A stretch of DNA of 64,000 nt from Serratia nematodiphila DZ0503SBS1 (lineage in GTDB: Bacteria; Pseudomonadota; Gammaproteobacteria; Enterobacterales; Enterobacteriaceae): positions 3,534,001 to 3,598,000 of the forward strand of contig NZ_JPUX01000001.1 of NCBI RefSeq assembly GCF_000738675.1, in the 5' to 3' direction. Below are positions 62,261 to 64,000 of the stretch, piece by piece. The position numbers were made by a program, and so were the translations under genes. The notes under the pieces were generated by a model. That model was not told the DNA's origin. It saw only the letters and a list, made by a program, of their open reading frames with translations, and did not search any database. Every line of letters starts with the position of its first letter. Positions within the stretch are counted from its first letter, which is position 1.

Positions 62261-63389
62261 ACCACGTGCGCCGGCGGTGAATCCGCCCCTCTGGCTGCTG
62301 GCGGAGCTGACCTACCGCTGCCCGCTGCAGTGTCCGTACTGCTCCAACCCGCTCGATTTTGCCGCGCAGGAAAAAGAGCTGACTACCGCGCAGTGGATAG
62401 AGGTGTTTCGCCAGGCGCGGGCGATGGGCAGCGTGCAGCTCGGCTTCTCCGGCGGCGAGCCGCTGGTGCGTAAAGACCTGCCCGAGCTGATCGCCGCCGC
62501 GCGCGATCTCGGGTTTTACACCAACCTGATCACCTCCGACATCGGCCTGACCGAGAAGAAACTGCAAACCTTCGCCGACGCCGGGCTGGATCATATTCAG
62601 ATCAGTTTTCAGGCCAGCGACGAAACGCTGAACGCCGCCCTGGCGGGCTCCGCCAGGGCGTTTCAGCAGAAGCTGGCGATGGCCAGGGCAGTCAAGGCGC
62701 TCGGCTACCCGATGGTGCTCAACTTCGTGTTGCATCGCCATAATATCGGCCAGATCGACCGCATCATCGAACTGGCGATCCATCTGGATGCCGACGACGT
62801 CGAGCTGGCGACCTGCCAGTTTTACGGCTGGGCGCACCTGAACCGCGAAGGGCTGCTGCCGACCCGCGAACAGATCGCCGAGGCAGAAGCGGTGGTGAAA
62901 CGCTATCGCGAGCGCATGGCCGCCGACGGCAAACTGGCCAACCTGCTGTTCGTCACGCCGGATTACTACGAGGAGCGGCCTAAAGGCTGCATGGGCGGTT
63001 GGGGGGCCATCTTCATGAGCGTGACGCCGGAAGGCATGGCGTTACCCTGCCACAGCGCCCGTCAGTTACCGATTACGTTTCCGTCGGTGCTGGAGCACGA
63101 TCTGCAGCATATCTGGTACCACTCCTTCGGCTTTAACCGCTATCGCGGCTATGACTGGATGCCGGAGCCCTGCCGGTCCTGTTCGGAGAAAGAGCAAGAC
63201 TACGGCGGCTGCCGCTGCCAGGCGTTCATGCTGACCGGCAACGCCGACAACGCCGACCCGGTGTGCGGCAAATCGCCGCACCACGGCACCATTCTGGCGG
63301 CGCGTGAAGCGGCGAATCGCTCGCAGATCGGTATCGATCAGCTGCGCTTTCGCAATCAGACCAATTCCCGACTGATCTTCAAGGGCTGA
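62253..63389 (+). CDS. pqqE: PQQ biosynthesis radical SAM enzyme PqqE
   Basis: A 378-residue radical SAM/SPASM enzyme that crosslinks Glu and Tyr of PqqA. The radical SAM cluster is in [10 protein letters not shown] (Cys-x3-Cys-x2-Cys), followed by [20 protein letters not shown] cluster Cys residues are in [18 protein letters not shown] and [22 protein letters not shown] start at 62253, inside pqqD. Normal length. Confidence 0.95.
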   Translation: MTEPRAPAVNPPLWLLAELTYRCPLQCPYCSNPLDFAAQEKELTTAQWIEVFRQARAMGSVQLGFSGGEPLVRKDLPELIAAARDLGFYTNLITSDIGLTEKKLQTFADAGLDHIQISFQASDETLNAALAGSARAFQQKLAMARAVKALGYPMVLNFVLHRHNIGQIDRIIELAIHLDADDVELATCQFYGWAHLNREGLLPTREQIAEAEAVVKRYRERMAADGKLANLLFVTPDYYEERPKGCMGGWGAIFMSVTPEGMALPCHSARQLPITFPSVLEHDLQHIWYHSFGFNRYRGYDWMPEPCRSCSEKEQDYGGCRCQAFMLTGNADNADPVCGKSPHHGTILAAREAANRSQIGIDQLRFRNQTNSRLIFKG

Positions 63390-63391
63390 CG

Positions 63392-64000
63392 ATGACACTC
63401 GCCGCCTCATGGCAGCTCGATAACGGTTTGGCCGTCAGGGCGATAAGCACCCCGGCCGCTGAGAGCGCAGCCGCGCTGGTGTGCATCGAAGCGGGCAGCT
63501 TTCAGGCGCCTGCCGCCTGGCCCGGCCTGGCGCATCTGCTGGAGCATATGCTGTTTCGCGGCAGCGCGAACTTCAGCGCGCAAGATGGGCTGATGGGCTG
63601 GACGCAGGCGGCCGGCGGCCGGCTAAACGCCACCACCCAGGCCACGCAAACCGCGTTTTTCTTTGAAGTGGGCGCTGACCCTCTGGCGGAGGGGGTGGCT
63701 CGGCTGAGCGATATGCTCGCCGCCCCGCAGCTGGCGGCTGAGGCAATCGCCCAGGAGATCGAGGTCATCGACGCCGAATACCGCCTGCTGCGCGCCGACG
63801 GTGAAACCCGCTGCGAAGCGGCGCAGCGGCAGATGTTCAGCGGATTTGACGCGTTGCATCGCTTTCATATCGGCAGCCGCGCCGCTTTCGGCAGCGATAT
63901 TTCCGCATTGCAGCAGGCGTTGCGGCAGTTTCACCACCATTATTACCGCGCACCGAACATGACGCTGTGGCTGCAAGGCCCGCAATCGCTCGATCAGCTG
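63392..64000 (+). CDS. pqqF: PqqF, M16-family zinc protease, 3' end beyond window
   Basis: The first 203 codons of an expected ~760. It starts 2 bp after pqqE. The inverted zinc motif is in WPGLAHLLEHMLFRGSANF (HxxEH), and the catalytic-domain Glu follows further on in IAQEIEVIDAEYRLL. PqqF cuts PqqA to free the modified Glu-Tyr. The C-terminal half, including the second M16 domain, is past the right edge. Confidence 0.93.
   Translation, partial: MTLAASWQLDNGLAVRAISTPAAESAAALVCIEAGSFQAPAAWPGLAHLLEHMLFRGSANFSAQDGLMGWTQAAGGRLNATTQATQTAFFFEVGADPLAEGVARLSDMLAAPQLAAEAIAQEIEVIDAEYRLLRADGETRCEAAQRQMFSGFDALHRFHIGSRAAFGSDISALQQALRQFHHHYYRAPNMTLWLQGPQSLDQL

Overview
The window looks like a chromosomal segment of Serratia, most likely S. 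marcescens or a close relative. The DNA is GC-rich with a few AT-rich patches. The gene set is enterobacterial: an EntF/Fes/EntS-type siderophore locus, a dat-ddc pair and a complete-looking pqqABCDE(F) operon. No rRNA, tRNA, CRISPR array or intact insertion sequence was seen. The genus assignment is inference.

The window carries the replication terminus. Positions 32807-32834 match the 28-bp E. coli dif site as I remember it. Three sequences fit the MatP-binding matS consensus (29225, 31640, 58867). All five KOPS-type octamers I found by eye (GGGNAGGG) point toward dif: two on the + strand to the left and three on the - strand to the right. A 25-bp repeat, with weaker similarity over about 40 bp, occurs three times. 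Its orientation also flips at dif, and two copies sit almost symmetrically about 545 bp either side of it. I do not recognise this repeat; it is the most unusual signal here.

Layout, left part: an RND efflux permease (cut by the left edge) with its adaptor; a DJ-1/PfpI protein; an exported ankyrin protein; glutamate dehydrogenase; a CycA-like transporter with a YheO/DauR-type regulator. Next is a Fur-controlled catecholate siderophore locus (10.1-23.9 kb): a TonB receptor divergent from fes, an MbtH protein, a 2836-residue NRPS (C-A-T-E-C-A-T-TE) and EntS. The second module reads as serine-activating and the first makes a D-residue, which suggests a DHB-D-X-L-Ser product. No dihydroxybenzoate genes are present. 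Then come an HxlR/flavodoxin pair, decayed LysE and LysR remnants, and a copper-type TonB receptor with a His/Met-rich DUF2946 protein.

Middle (28.6-43 kb, around dif): a methyltransferase, a sorbosone-dehydrogenase-like lipoprotein with a DUF2231 partner, YbaK and VOC proteins, a truncated GrpB, dif, a DUF4440 protein and an AT-rich membrane protein. A LacI regulator with four matching operators follows, controlling a sugar-binding protein, a Gfo/Idh dehydrogenase and a sugar isomerase-like protein; no ABC transporter is present. Then an unknown secreted protein, a ClsC-like phospholipase D protein, an AraC regulator and a cupin.

Right part: an FAD oxidoreductase broken by an in-frame TGA, an MFS transporter with a divergent LysR, an AraC/DUF2000 pair and a GAF-PAS-PAS-GGDEF protein. 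A compact operon of type II pyrophosphatase, universal stress protein and a second-type enolase follows. Then a MerR regulator facing an OYE-like oxidoreductase across a 19-bp-spacer promoter, dat-ddc (1,3-diaminopropane synthesis), a LysR regulator, a membrane dipeptidase and the pqq operon, whose pqqF runs off the right edge.
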